From: Hyphomicrobiales bacterium
Lineage (GTDB): Bacteria > Pseudomonadota > Alphaproteobacteria > Rhizobiales > NORP267
DNA length: 64,000 nucleotides
Reading direction: 5' to 3'
NCBI GenBank assembly: GCA_021775875.1
Contig: JAJFHA010000020.1
Location: forward strand, 151,544-215,543
Position 1 is the first letter of the stretch. Every line of letters begins with the position of its first letter. A program made the position numbers and the translations under genes. The notes beneath the pieces were generated by a model that saw nothing but the letters and a program-made list of their open reading frames with translations, searched no databases and was not told where the DNA came from. Below, piece by piece: positions 10,193-17,946 of this stretch.

Positions 10193-10959
10193 TGACATCT
10201 GCGCCGTCTCACACACCTGTCCTCCAGGTTGAAAATGTCACCGTCCGGTTCGGCGGCGTTATCGCAGTTCAAAATGTGTCACTGACCATCAATCAAGGTG
10301 AGTTGGTCGGGTTTATCGGTCCCAATGGCGCCGGTAAAACCACCCTGATGCGGGTCATTACCGGGATCGTAAAACCGCAGGAAGGCCGGGTCTTGCTCGA
10401 AGGCAGGGATTTGGCAAAGGATACGATAAACGAGCGCGTGCGTGGCGGAATGGCGTTGGCCCAGCAAATCGTCCAGCCACTTCATGAATTGAGCATGTTG
10501 GATAATGTGGCGCTCGCCTGTGGCGGGGCGAAGACCGCCAGCGTCATCAATTCCATGTTTTATACCAATCGTGAACAGGAACGCGACAGAGCACGTAGCC
10601 TGCTGGAGCGGGTCGGACTTGGTGAGGTCACGAACGCCTTACCCGCTACTCTGCCGCTTGGATATCTGAAACGCCTCGAAGTCGCCCGTGCCATGGCGCT
10701 GGAGCCAAAATTGCTGCTTCTGGACGAACCCCTTGCGGGGTTAAATCAGGCAGAAGCCAAAGATCTGGCGGACCTCATTTTAACGTTGAACAAGGGCGGC
10801 CAGACCATCCTTCTGATCGAGCATAATCTGCGCGAAGTATTGCGCATCTGCCCAATTCTTTACGTGCAGGATAATGGCGTGCCGCTCGCGTTCGGGGCCG
10901 CCGATATGGTCATGAAAAACCCCGAAGTCCGCAGCGCTTATCTCGGGGGGCATGCGTGA
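10189..10959 (+). CDS. Branched-chain-type ABC transporter ATP-binding protein (LivG family)
   Basis: A 256-residue cytoplasmic ATPase. The Walker A loop is GPNGAGKTT near residue 43 and the Walker B segment is LLLLDEPLAGLN. The signature motif is unusual: where LSxGQ is expected the protein reads LPLGYLKRLEVARA. LivG members often have LSYGxQRRLEIARA, so the Ser and Gln are changed here, although the local pattern is recognisable. The switch His lies in LLIEHNL. It works as a heterodimer with the LivF-type protein encoded next, with which it overlaps by 4 nt. Confidence 0.92.
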   Translation: MMTSAPSHTPVLQVENVTVRFGGVIAVQNVSLTINQGELVGFIGPNGAGKTTLMRVITGIVKPQEGRVLLEGRDLAKDTINERVRGGMALAQQIVQPLHELSMLDNVALACGGAKTASVINSMFYTNREQERDRARSLLERVGLGEVTNALPATLPLGYLKRLEVARAMALEPKLLLLDEPLAGLNQAEAKDLADLILTLNKGGQTILLIEHNLREVLRICPILYVQDNGVPLAFGAADMVMKNPEVRSAYLGGHA

Positions 10960-11663
10960 TGCTTGATGTAAAAAACCTTTCCGCCGGGTATGGCGATATC
11001 GTTGCGGTTCGTGATTTTTCGTTCCTACTGAAGCCCGGAAAAATCCTCGCCCTGCTTGGCGTAAATGGTGCCGGAAAATCTTCAACCCTGATGACCCTGA
11101 TGGGCATTGTGGAGCAAAAGGGTGGGGAAATCCTGCTCGATGGTGTGGATATTTCCAACCTCGCCGCCAACCGGCGCATCCGTCAGGGCATGGCTATCGT
11201 TCCAGAAGGGCGGCGCATTTTTTCCGACTTGTCGGTGCAGGAGAATCTGACCATCGGCGGGCATATTGTCGATGCCGCGACATTGAAGCGCGGCATCGCC
11301 CAGGCGTATGAATATTTCCCGCGCCTTGCCGAACGTATGGGGCAAAAGGCGGGCTCGCTATCAGGTGGCGAGCAGCAAATGCTGGCCATTGGCCGGGCGC
11401 TGGTTTCCAACCCACGGCTGTTGCTGGTCGATGAATTATCGCTTGGGCTGATGCCCAAAATTATCGATGAATGTTATGATGTTCTCGCCAAGTTGCGCAG
11501 CGACGGTATGGCCATCATTCTGGTGGAGCAAAATACTGAACGCGCTCTGGCTGTCGCCGATGATGTGGCAGTGCTTGAGGCTGGAAATTCTGTCTGGTCG
11601 GGATCAGCGGCAGACGCTGCCAACGATAGTTCACTGGTGGAAACCTTTCTCGGCACCGCCTGA
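10956..11663 (+). CDS. Branched-chain-type ABC transporter ATP-binding protein (LivF family)
   Basis: A 235-residue ATPase and last gene of the Liv-type operon. It has Walker A GVNGAGKSS, signature LSGGEQQMLAIGRAL, Walker B LLLVDELSLGL, and the IILVEQNTERAL switch region characteristic of LivF. The usual GLAP after Walker B is GLMP here. Its stop lies 1 nt from the stop of the converging His/Arg-type permease gene, so no dedicated terminator fits between the two operons and read-through antisense transcription is possible. Confidence 0.93.
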   Translation: MMLDVKNLSAGYGDIVAVRDFSFLLKPGKILALLGVNGAGKSSTLMTLMGIVEQKGGEILLDGVDISNLAANRRIRQGMAIVPEGRRIFSDLSVQENLTIGGHIVDAATLKRGIAQAYEYFPRLAERMGQKAGSLSGGEQQMLAIGRALVSNPRLLLVDELSLGLMPKIIDECYDVLAKLRSDGMAIILVEQNTERALAVADDVAVLEAGNSVWSGSAADAANDSSLVETFLGTA

Positions 11664-11664
11664 A

Positions 11665-12504
11665 TTATCTGATAATTTGCGGTCGGTAGCGTATCCGGCT
11701 GCGCCGCTCCGGTGCCAGATGCCGGTTCAATCGCCTGTTCACAATCGAGAACAGGAAGATAATCACCAAAGTCACCAGGATGAAATACCCGGCCACAATC
11801 GGATAGGCGACGAACGGGTTGAAGGTTTTCTCGGCGAAATAATTGCCGTAATAAATTGCGTCACCGCGTTGTTGCCATGCCGGGAAGCCGGAGAAGAAAA
11901 CCAGCGCGGTTGCGTGAAACAAAAAGATCGCTTCGTTGGTGTAGGACGGCCAGGCAAGGCGCAACAGGGTCGGCCAGATGATCCGGCGAAACCGTTTATA
12001 GCCTGACATGCCGAACGATTCCGCAGCTTCAATATCGCCGCGTGGGATTGAGCGCAATGCGCCGTAAAAAATCTCTGCGGTATAGGCGGTGGTATTCAAA
12101 AACAGCACGATCAGCGCCCCGAGCCAGGCTTTGGTGAACCACCCGGTTTCAAGCGTGATGGTCGTAAAGCCGAGAGGAATGTCGATCCCGATTTTCGGCA
12201 GAATCACAAATAATTCGTAGCCAAAGAAAAACTGGATAAATAGCGGCGACCCCCGGAACAGGAAAATGAACCAGTTGGCCGAACGTGAAATAAAAGGGTT
12301 GTTGCTGGCTTTACCGGTCGCCACCAGGGTCGCTGCAAAAAACCCGAATATAACGGCGATAAGAGCCAGATAAACGTTCCAGATCATGCCGCTGCCGATC
12401 AGCACGATTTGCTCGCACAGGGTTATGTCGGTCTTTGGTAACAGCCTTGCGCCAATCCCGATTGAGCGCAGGCCATAATCCAGAATTGTCTGGCCGCAGC
12501 TCAT
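11665..12504 (-). CDS. Polar amino acid ABC transporter permease (HisM/ArtM family)
   Basis: An inner-membrane permease of about 279 residues with four to five hydrophobic helices and the EAA loop EAAESFGMSGYKRFRRIIWP that contacts the ATPase. ATG at 12504 shares its A with the preceding gene's stop (TGATG); a GTG at 12507 is an alternative. FRGSPLFIQFFFGYE is the usual N-terminal permease motif of the histidine, glutamine and arginine uptake family. It is the last gene of a four-gene minus-strand operon. Confidence 0.92.
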   Translation of the reverse strand: MSCGQTILDYGLRSIGIGARLLPKTDITLCEQIVLIGSGMIWNVYLALIAVIFGFFAATLVATGKASNNPFISRSANWFIFLFRGSPLFIQFFFGYELFVILPKIGIDIPLGFTTITLETGWFTKAWLGALIVLFLNTTAYTAEIFYGALRSIPRGDIEAAESFGMSGYKRFRRIIWPTLLRLAWPSYTNEAIFLFHATALVFFSGFPAWQQRGDAIYYGNYFAEKTFNPFVAYPIVAGYFILVTLVIIFLFSIVNRRLNRHLAPERRSRIRYRPQIIR

Positions 12505-13379
12505 CACCCGGCCTCCAGAACTATTTGTCCAGTGTGCGAATTCTGGCCGCGCGAAAACCAGTTACGAAAGCGTGTAAAAGCTTTTTCACTAAACCAGGTT
12601 AGCAGCAGATAGAAAACCAGCAGGGCAGCGAAATACCATATCCGCCAGTCAGGATGGGGATAATCAAAAATGGAAGATTTTGACGACCCTAATTCGCGCG
12701 CCCAGTAAACCACGTCTTCGACGCTCAATAGGAACAATAAAGGTGTCGCTTTGACCAGGATCATCCACAGATTGGAGAGGCCGGGCAGGGCATAGCCCCA
12801 CATTTGCGGCAACTGGATGCGCCGGAATACCTGGCGGTTGGTCATGCCGTAAGCACGCCCGGTCTCAAGCTGGTTGTGCGGCACCGCATTCAACGCTCCA
12901 TCCAGCGTGTTGGCGGCAAACGCTCCAAAGACGATTGAAAAGGCAATGACAGCCAGGAAAAATCCGTAGGTTTCATGAACCCATTGCGGGGAAATGCTCA
13001 AGGGAAGCTTGGCCACGGTACAGACCACAAAATCGTTACCCTGGTAGACCGGGCCGGTCATTTCCGGGCACAATATCCGATGGCGGACATATTCAAGTCC
13101 CTGATCCATGGCGATCGGGACAAACATGAAAAACACGATGTCAGGTACGCCACGCACCATGCTGGTATAAATCTGGCCGAACCATTTGAGGGGCAGGAAA
13201 GAGGACCGTCGTGCCAGCGCCCCGCCAAATCCAAGCAGCAGCGTGATCGGGGCTACCAAAAAAATCAAAGCAAGAACGGTCAGGAAACTGAAATAGAATT
13301 CCTGATGCTTGGGGGTCGACAGGTAGCAAAGCCACCATTTCGCCCCTTCTAGGGCCGCCGGCTCGGCGCAAAATTCCAT
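12504..13379 (-). CDS. Polar amino acid ABC transporter permease (HisQ family)
   Basis: A 291-residue membrane protein. MVRGVPDIVFFMFVP is the family's RGxP motif and ETGRAYGMTNRQVFRRIQLP is the EAA coupling loop. It is longer than enterobacterial HisQ by an N-terminal stretch and a periplasmic insert (about residues 100-130) containing several Cys. It should pair with the downstream permease. It is separated from the binding-protein gene by 55 nt containing a perfect hairpin. Confidence 0.9.
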   Translation of the reverse strand: MEFCAEPAALEGAKWWLCYLSTPKHQEFYFSFLTVLALIFLVAPITLLLGFGGALARRSSFLPLKWFGQIYTSMVRGVPDIVFFMFVPIAMDQGLEYVRHRILCPEMTGPVYQGNDFVVCTVAKLPLSISPQWVHETYGFFLAVIAFSIVFGAFAANTLDGALNAVPHNQLETGRAYGMTNRQVFRRIQLPQMWGYALPGLSNLWMILVKATPLLFLLSVEDVVYWARELGSSKSSIFDYPHPDWRIWYFAALLVFYLLLTWFSEKAFTRFRNWFSRGQNSHTGQIVLEAG

Positions 13380-13393
13380 TGAACTGGAAAATC

Positions 13394-13421
13394 ACGGAAG
13401 GGTCAGTGTGGACCCTTCCGT
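13394..13421 (-). terminator. Intercistronic hairpin after the His/Arg-type binding-protein gene
   Basis: On the minus strand ACGGAAGGGTC and GACCCTTCCGT form a perfect 11-bp stem with a 6-nt loop, followed by GATTTTCC. It starts about 13 nt after the binding-protein stop and precedes the first permease gene, so it probably limits expression of the permeases relative to the binding protein. Confidence 0.75.
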
Positions 13422-13434
13422 ATTTAACCTTTGC

Positions 13435-14169
13435 CTAGTATGGGCCTTCACGTCCTTCGAACCACTTTTCAATCAACGCGTTCAACGTGCCGTCAGCCTT
13501 CATGGTGTCGATGGCTGCATTCAGCTTGGCCTGGAGATCGCTATCGCTTTCGCGCACGCCGATACCGATGCCGCCACCGATGGCAACTCGCTCACCGACG
13601 AAAATCAACTCGCCATTGCTCTCGGCGACAATTGTCTCCAGATAGCCAGCATCCGCCAATACGGCGTCGGCTTCGCCTGAGCGAACAGCCGCAACCGTTT
13701 CATCAGGGGTTGCGAATTCAACAACTGTTGCGTCAGAGCTCGCTACATAGCTCGCCTGAATGGTGGCGGTTTGGGCTGCTACAACGCCGTTGATAGCGTC
13801 ATCGCTGGCACCTTTCAAACCGACAAATGCGCTCGGGTCAGGTGGGAAATATTCCTGGCTGAAATCGATCACCTGATCACGTTCATCTGTGATGCTCATG
13901 CCAGCAACGATGGTATCGTAATTGCCCGATACGAGATTGGGGATGATGCTGTCCCAGTCATTTTTGACCCAGGTGCATTCGAGTTCAGCAAGTTCGCAAA
14001 TGCGGTCGCCCACTTCGCGCTCAAAACCGTCAATCTCGCCATTGTCGTTGATGAAATTATAGGGCGGGTAAGCGCCCTCGGTGCCCATACGTACTTGTTG
14101 CATGTCGGCAAATGCAGCGGTTGCCGAAATCATGGCAATCACGGCGCCAAACAGGATCGTTTTTTTCAT
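13435..14169 (-). CDS. Polar amino acid ABC transporter, periplasmic binding protein (HisJ/ArgT family)
   Basis: A 244-residue SBP_bac_3-type protein with a short Sec signal (MKKTILFGAVIAMISATAAFA) and a mature start VRMGTEGAYPPYNFIND, the hallmark of lysine/arginine/ornithine and histidine binding proteins. DGFEREVGDRICE and the VAGMSITDERDQVIDFSQEY segment carry conserved ligand-contact positions (acidic residue, Ser/Thr, Arg). It is therefore likely to bind a basic or polar amino acid such as arginine or histidine. The gene lies between the ATPase gene (37-nt gap) and a hairpin leading into the permeases. Confidence 0.93.
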   Translation of the reverse strand: MKKTILFGAVIAMISATAAFADMQQVRMGTEGAYPPYNFINDNGEIDGFEREVGDRICELAELECTWVKNDWDSIIPNLVSGNYDTIVAGMSITDERDQVIDFSQEYFPPDPSAFVGLKGASDDAINGVVAAQTATIQASYVASSDATVVEFATPDETVAAVRSGEADAVLADAGYLETIVAESNGELIFVGERVAIGGGIGIGVRESDSDLQAKLNAAIDTMKADGTLNALIEKWFEGREGPY

Positions 14170-14206
14170 TGTTTCCCTCCCTGGAAGTTACAGCGCTTTT
14201 AAAAAT

Positions 14207-15001
14207 TCAACCGGTTCCGGTAGCGCTCAAAAATTGCCGGAGCCGTTCAGATTTTGGATGCTTGAAAACCGTTTCCGGTGATCCTTCTTCTTCGATAACA
14301 CCCTCGTGCAGAAAAATCACATGATTTGCGACTTCACGCGCCATTTTCATATCGTGGGTGACCAATATCATGGTGCGCCCTTCATCCGCCAAACCTCTGA
14401 TTACCTTGACAACTTCGGCTTCAAGTTCGGGGTCCAGCGCGGAAGTTGGTTCGTCAAACAACATCGCGGTCGGGCGCATCGCCAGAGCGCGGGCAATTGC
14501 AGCGCGCTGCTGTTGCCCGCCCGATAATTGCGAAGGGTAATTGTCGCACTTATCGCCAATCCCCACCTTGTCCAGCAGGTTGCGGCTTAGCGATTCAACT
14601 TCGTCGTGAGGTTCGTTCAAAACGGTGAGCGGGGCTTCCATCACATTTTCCAAAATGGTCATGTGGGCCCATAGATTGAATTGCTGGAAGACCATGGCGA
14701 GGTTGGTCCGGAATTTGCGGACCTGCGCCATGTCGGTGGGGATGCGTCCATCGCGCTTTTTCTTCCAGCGCACCGCCTCGCCCTCAAATATGATGTCACC
14801 GACCTGGGCAATTTCCAAAAGGTTGGCACAACGCAGCAACGTGCTTTTGCCCGATCCTGAAGAACCGATCAGGGAAATCACATCACCTCGATGGGCAATG
14901 AGGTCAACGCCCTTGATGACTTCAAGGTCGCCAAAACTCTTGTGAATATTCTTGAGAGAGAGAACCGGAACATCCCCGGCATCTCCGTTACTGTTGTTCA
15001 A
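14207..15001 (-). CDS. Polar amino acid ABC transporter ATP-binding protein (HisP family)
   Basis: A 264-residue ATPase and first gene of the minus-strand uptake operon. It has Walker A GSSGSGKST near residue 42, signature LSGGQQQRAAIARAL, Walker B AMLFDEPTSALDPE, and MILVTHDMKMAREV with the switch His. The insertion VRWKKKRDGRIPTDMAQV between Walker A and signature is shared with HisP/OccP-type histidine and opine ATPases, which supports a basic amino acid substrate. No promoter could be confidently picked in the 163-nt gap separating it from the DUF1127 gene. Confidence 0.94.
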   Translation of the reverse strand: MNNSNGDAGDVPVLSLKNIHKSFGDLEVIKGVDLIAHRGDVISLIGSSGSGKSTLLRCANLLEIAQVGDIIFEGEAVRWKKKRDGRIPTDMAQVRKFRTNLAMVFQQFNLWAHMTILENVMEAPLTVLNEPHDEVESLSRNLLDKVGIGDKCDNYPSQLSGGQQQRAAIARALAMRPTAMLFDEPTSALDPELEAEVVKVIRGLADEGRTMILVTHDMKMAREVANHVIFLHEGVIEEEGSPETVFKHPKSERLRQFLSATGTG

Positions 15002-15129
15002 GACAAAACCTTCAATTGATCTGGCCGAAATACGAAACCGGTATTCAACTTAGATCAATTGTAGGCATTGGGATACTGGAAGAATGAAGCTTTGTCCCGG
15101 TTGGATGTTTTGGCGATGCCGAGGTGGGA

Positions 15130-15157
15130 GATCCGGCAACACCAATGCCGCCGGATC
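15130..15157 (-). terminator. Hairpin downstream of the DUF1127 gene
   Basis: GATCCGGC and GCCGGATC form a perfect 8-bp stem with a 12-nt loop, beginning 7 nt after the DUF1127 stop on the minus strand. There is no T-run, so intrinsic termination is uncertain, but the position fits an mRNA 3' end. Confidence 0.4.
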
Positions 15158-15164
15158 ATTTGGC

Positions 15165-15452
15165 TTAGGCATGCCTGCAAATGGTATTTCCCTTAGTTTG
15201 CCGCCCGAGACGATTTCTGCGGCATTGCGCCAGTTCCTGGGTCGGGTTCTTCGCAGCAGGCAAATATTCCGCCCAGGTGAGGTCATCACGGGATATGCCG
15301 ATATCCGCGAGCATACGGTCATCGAGCTGCTGCATCTGGTAAATGTTTGCACGAGCCTTCCTGATTTCTAATCTGCGGGAGATGGCCTGCCAGATGGTGT
15401 CAAAGAGGCTGATCCGGTTTGTCTTTTGGTAATCGTAGCAAATTTCAGTCAT
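15165..15452 (-). CDS. DUF1127-domain small protein
   Basis: A 95-residue protein whose middle, LDDRMLADIGISRDDL at about residues 43-58, matches the DUF1127 (YjiS-like) motif, with a preceding amphipathic basic helix SRRLEIRKARANIYQMQQ. The start at 15452 has GGAGAG upstream. The last 30 residues are Gln/Arg-rich and resemble no domain I know; they could follow an old frameshift. Some small alphaproteobacterial DUF1127 proteins affect RNA turnover or phosphate-linked behaviour, but function here is unknown. It is transcribed divergently from the LysR gene, which may regulate it. Confidence 0.8.
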   Translation of the reverse strand: MTEICYDYQKTNRISLFDTIWQAISRRLEIRKARANIYQMQQLDDRMLADIGISRDDLTWAEYLPAAKNPTQELAQCRRNRLGRQTKGNTICRHA

Positions 15453-15555
15453 TGGAATCTCTCCTTCAGATGCTTATGCAAGGCCATCCGCGACACGAGC
15501 CGGGTGTCTTGCTGTTTTTCATATTCATAAATATGATGGATAGGCATTGATTTAT

Positions 15556-15595
15556 CAAACGAATGTTTGTTATAGATATAATCACAATTTGTGAT
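15556..15595. promoter_or_regulatory. LysR gene promoter region with two dyads
   Basis: A TATAAT hexamer at 15577-15582 lies 28 nt ahead of the LysR start. It is flanked by CAAAC-GAAT-GTTTG (15556-15569) and overlapped by a 15-nt palindrome ATCACAA-T-TTGTGAT (15581-15595). Such dyads in a divergent LysR gap suggest autoregulation and control of the DUF1127 gene. No convincing -35 element was seen. Confidence 0.45.
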
Positions 15596-15609
15596 GATAA
15601 GGAAAATCG

Positions 15610-16491
15610 ATGCCCCATACCCTCGATTCAGATCAGCTAAGGACCTTGGTTGCCATTGCCGATTCCGGCAGTTTTACGCGCGCTGGCAACGAAGTGAACA
15701 AAACCCAATCGGCTGTAAGCATGCAGGTGAAACGGTTGGAGGATGTGGTGGGCAAAAGATTGTTCGCCAGAGACGGGCGAAATTCACGACTGACAGCGGA
15801 TGGTGAATTGCTGCTTGATTATGCCCGCCGTATCGTTCGGTTGAATGACGAAGCATTGTCGATGTTTCGCAAGCCTGATGAGTGTGGCCTGGTGCGGTTT
15901 GGCACCCCCAACGATTATGCCGATAATTTCCTGCCGCAAACGCTCGCCGGATTTGCCCGCACCCACCGGGGCATTCAGGTCGAGGTTAAATGCGACGACA
16001 GTGAAATTCTGATCGCCAAAACCAAAGCAGGGGAATTGGATCTTGCCGTCGTGTCCTGCACGCCAAATATGCCGTTTGGCGAAATCGTCCGTCACGAAAA
16101 ACTGATCTGGGTTACCTCGGCCCGCCATTGTGCTCATGAGGAAAAGGTCGTGCCGTTGGCTTTGTCCAATTTCGGCTGCGCCTGGCGGCAAATGGCGATG
16201 GGGGCGCTTGAGAGCCAAGGCAAGGCGTACAGACTGGCTTACGCAAGCTCAAACAATTCGGCAATCGCGGCAGCAGTACTGGCCGGTCTGTCAGTGGCTG
16301 CCATTCCAGAAATGGTTTTGCGGCCTGGCATGCGGGTTCTGACCCCCGCTGAAGGTTTCCCTGATTTGGGCTATTTCGATATCGGTCTGATTAGCCCACC
16401 TGGAAATCAAACCTCGGCAGTGAAAGCGCTTGCTGCTCATATAACGAATAATATCGGAGATTATTCGCGGCCCATGATTGCTGCGGAATAA
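15610..16491 (+). CDS. LysR-family transcriptional regulator
   Basis: A 293-residue regulator. The N-terminal winged helix-turn-helix spans about residues 5-64 (LRTLVAIADSGSFTRAGNEVNKTQSAVSMQ, split here by the turn near residue 25, then LFARDGRNSRLT), and the LysR substrate-binding domain follows from about residue 90. AAGGA lies 6 nt before the ATG. The effector is unknown. Divergence from the DUF1127 gene and the palindromes in the gap suggest local regulation. It ends 86 nt before the converging narI. Confidence 0.92.
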   Translation: MPHTLDSDQLRTLVAIADSGSFTRAGNEVNKTQSAVSMQVKRLEDVVGKRLFARDGRNSRLTADGELLLDYARRIVRLNDEALSMFRKPDECGLVRFGTPNDYADNFLPQTLAGFARTHRGIQVEVKCDDSEILIAKTKAGELDLAVVSCTPNMPFGEIVRHEKLIWVTSARHCAHEEKVVPLALSNFGCAWRQMAMGALESQGKAYRLAYASSNNSAIAAAVLAGLSVAAIPEMVLRPGMRVLTPAEGFPDLGYFDIGLISPPGNQTSAVKALAAHITNNIGDYSRPMIAAE

Positions 16492-16509
16492 CTACCAGTA
16501 GCTCAAAAC

Positions 16510-16535
16510 GGGATGCATGGGGGAACATGCACCCC
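16510..16535 (-). terminator. Terminator of the nar operon
   Basis: On the minus strand GGGGTGCATG pairs with CATGCATCCC (10 bp, one G:U pair) around a 6-nt loop and is followed by GTTTTGAGC. It lies 42 nt after the narI stop. On the plus strand the same dyad lies 19 nt after the LysR gene but without a T-run. Confidence 0.55.
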
Positions 16536-16576
16536 GGCACGGGAATCTCTGGCCCCAAGGAGAGGCTTTGGTAAAA

Positions 16577-17260
16577 TTACCCGCGTTTGCGTACGATCTG
16601 GTAGCCCGGACGTGCCAGATATTTTATCGGTGCGCTGAATACGTGAACCAGTCGCGTGAACGGGAACACCAGGAATATCGTCAGGCCCAATACGATATGG
16701 GCTTTGAATATCCAATGTTCCGGAATGATAAAATCTGCGGCACCAGCGCGGAACGTCACGATATGCTGCGCCCATTCGGCCAGCGCGATCATCGACGATC
16801 CGTCCAGATGCTTGGCCGATTGCGGGATCGTTAGCAGTCCAAGGACAAGCTGGGCAAACAGCAACAGCAGGATGATCATATCCATCGGTTTGGTGGTGGC
16901 GCGGATGCGCGGGTCAGACCAGCGCCGCCAGATCAGGATCACCATGCCGACAAAACACATGGCTCCGAAAATTCCACCAGCCGTCATCGCCAGAATTTGT
17001 TTCTGGCCGGCCGTGATGAAGGGATCATAGGCCCAATGGGGGGTCAGCAACCCGACCAAATGACCAAAGAACAACAGCAAAATGCCGATATGGAACAGGT
17101 TACTGCCGATCCGCAGCCCCTTGCGGCGCAGCAATTGGCTGGAATCTGCTTTCCACGAATAAGGATCGCGATCGTAGCGCAGGATCGAACCGAAAATCAT
17201 CACCCCAACAGCGAGGTAGGGGTAGATGCCGAAGAAAAACGAATTGAGATAGCTACTCAT
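16577..17260 (-). CDS. narI: Respiratory nitrate reductase gamma subunit NarI (cytochrome b)
   Basis: A 227-residue membrane protein with five hydrophobic helices. It anchors NarGH and oxidises quinol on the periplasmic side through two b hemes. It starts MSSYLNSFFFGIYPYLA and has the family pattern of DRDPYSWKADSSQLL, GSNLFHIGILLLFFGHLVGLL (broken around residue 65; His heme ligands), and HIVLGLTIFLVFPFTRLVH near the C-terminus with another His pair. It overlaps narJ by 4 nt and is the last gene of the operon. Confidence 0.95.
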   Translation of the reverse strand: MSSYLNSFFFGIYPYLAVGVMIFGSILRYDRDPYSWKADSSQLLRRKGLRIGSNLFHIGILLLFFGHLVGLLTPHWAYDPFITAGQKQILAMTAGGIFGAMCFVGMVILIWRRWSDPRIRATTKPMDMIILLLLFAQLVLGLLTIPQSAKHLDGSSMIALAEWAQHIVTFRAGAADFIIPEHWIFKAHIVLGLTIFLVFPFTRLVHVFSAPIKYLARPGYQIVRKRG

Positions 17261-17946
17261 GACCGGTCTCCTATCTGGCTAAGGCTCGGCCCCGCCTGAG
17301 GAAGACCCTGAGTGCCACAAGAGCCGCAATCGGGCGCGCCGCCAAAGGCTTCTGGCTCCTGCCATTCCTCATCCAACTCGTCCAGCGTCTGAATATCCGG
17401 CAAAGCTGCATCCGCCGCTTTCTGAATATCCGCCTTTTTCAGCTTGGCGCCGGACAATTCAACAATGGCTGCCATGACGCTCGAATAGCCGCTACCCTGG
17501 CGGGAGAGTTTTTCGCCAATGGTTGCGATAACCGGAGCGGCTTGCGTCAACGTTTCCTGACCATCCTCAACCGGGCAGATGGAAATGAATTCGAGGAAAA
17601 CGGGCAGATAATCCGGCAATTCGCCGGTGCCGACTTCCAAGCCCATTTCCGCATACCGCTCGGCCAGATCAATCATGGCTTTGCCGCGAAAACGGGATTC
17701 GCCGTGGACATGCTCGAACAAATGCAGGCAATGCGCCCGGCCTCTGTCAAACAATTCCACATATTCTTCCTGAGCATCCATCAAATCCTTGGCACCCAAC
17801 TGGTCCATAAATGCGATCAGCGGTTTCAGGGTTTTGGATTTCAGGAAATTGTCCTCGATCAGCACTTCTTTCAGGGCGTCGATTTGCGACAATATTTCAG
17901 CGTTCGGATAGACCAGAAGTCTGGAAAGTACACGCAGGGTTCTCAT
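17257..17946 (-). CDS. narJ: Nitrate reductase assembly chaperone NarJ
   Basis: A 229-residue cytoplasmic chaperone that binds apo-NarGH, helps insert the molybdenum cofactor and holds the complex until it joins NarI. Family features are LSRLLVYPNAEI at the start, EEYVELFDRGRAHCLHLFEHVHGESRFRGKAM (split across residues 60-90) and YLPVFLEFIS. The C-terminal tail has CGSCG, seen in some NarJ proteins, with no known role. It overlaps narH and narI by ATGA at both ends. Confidence 0.95.
   Translation of the reverse strand: MRTLRVLSRLLVYPNAEILSQIDALKEVLIEDNFLKSKTLKPLIAFMDQLGAKDLMDAQEEYVELFDRGRAHCLHLFEHVHGESRFRGKAMIDLAERYAEMGLEVGTGELPDYLPVFLEFISICPVEDGQETLTQAAPVIATIGEKLSRQGSGYSSVMAAIVELSGAKLKKADIQKAADAALPDIQTLDELDEEWQEPEAFGGAPDCGSCGTQGLPQAGPSLSQIGDRS

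Noticed and set aside
15050-15352. 100-residue minus-strand frame overlapping the DUF1127 gene
   Set aside because: Different frame from the recognisable DUF1127 motif and no ribosome site.
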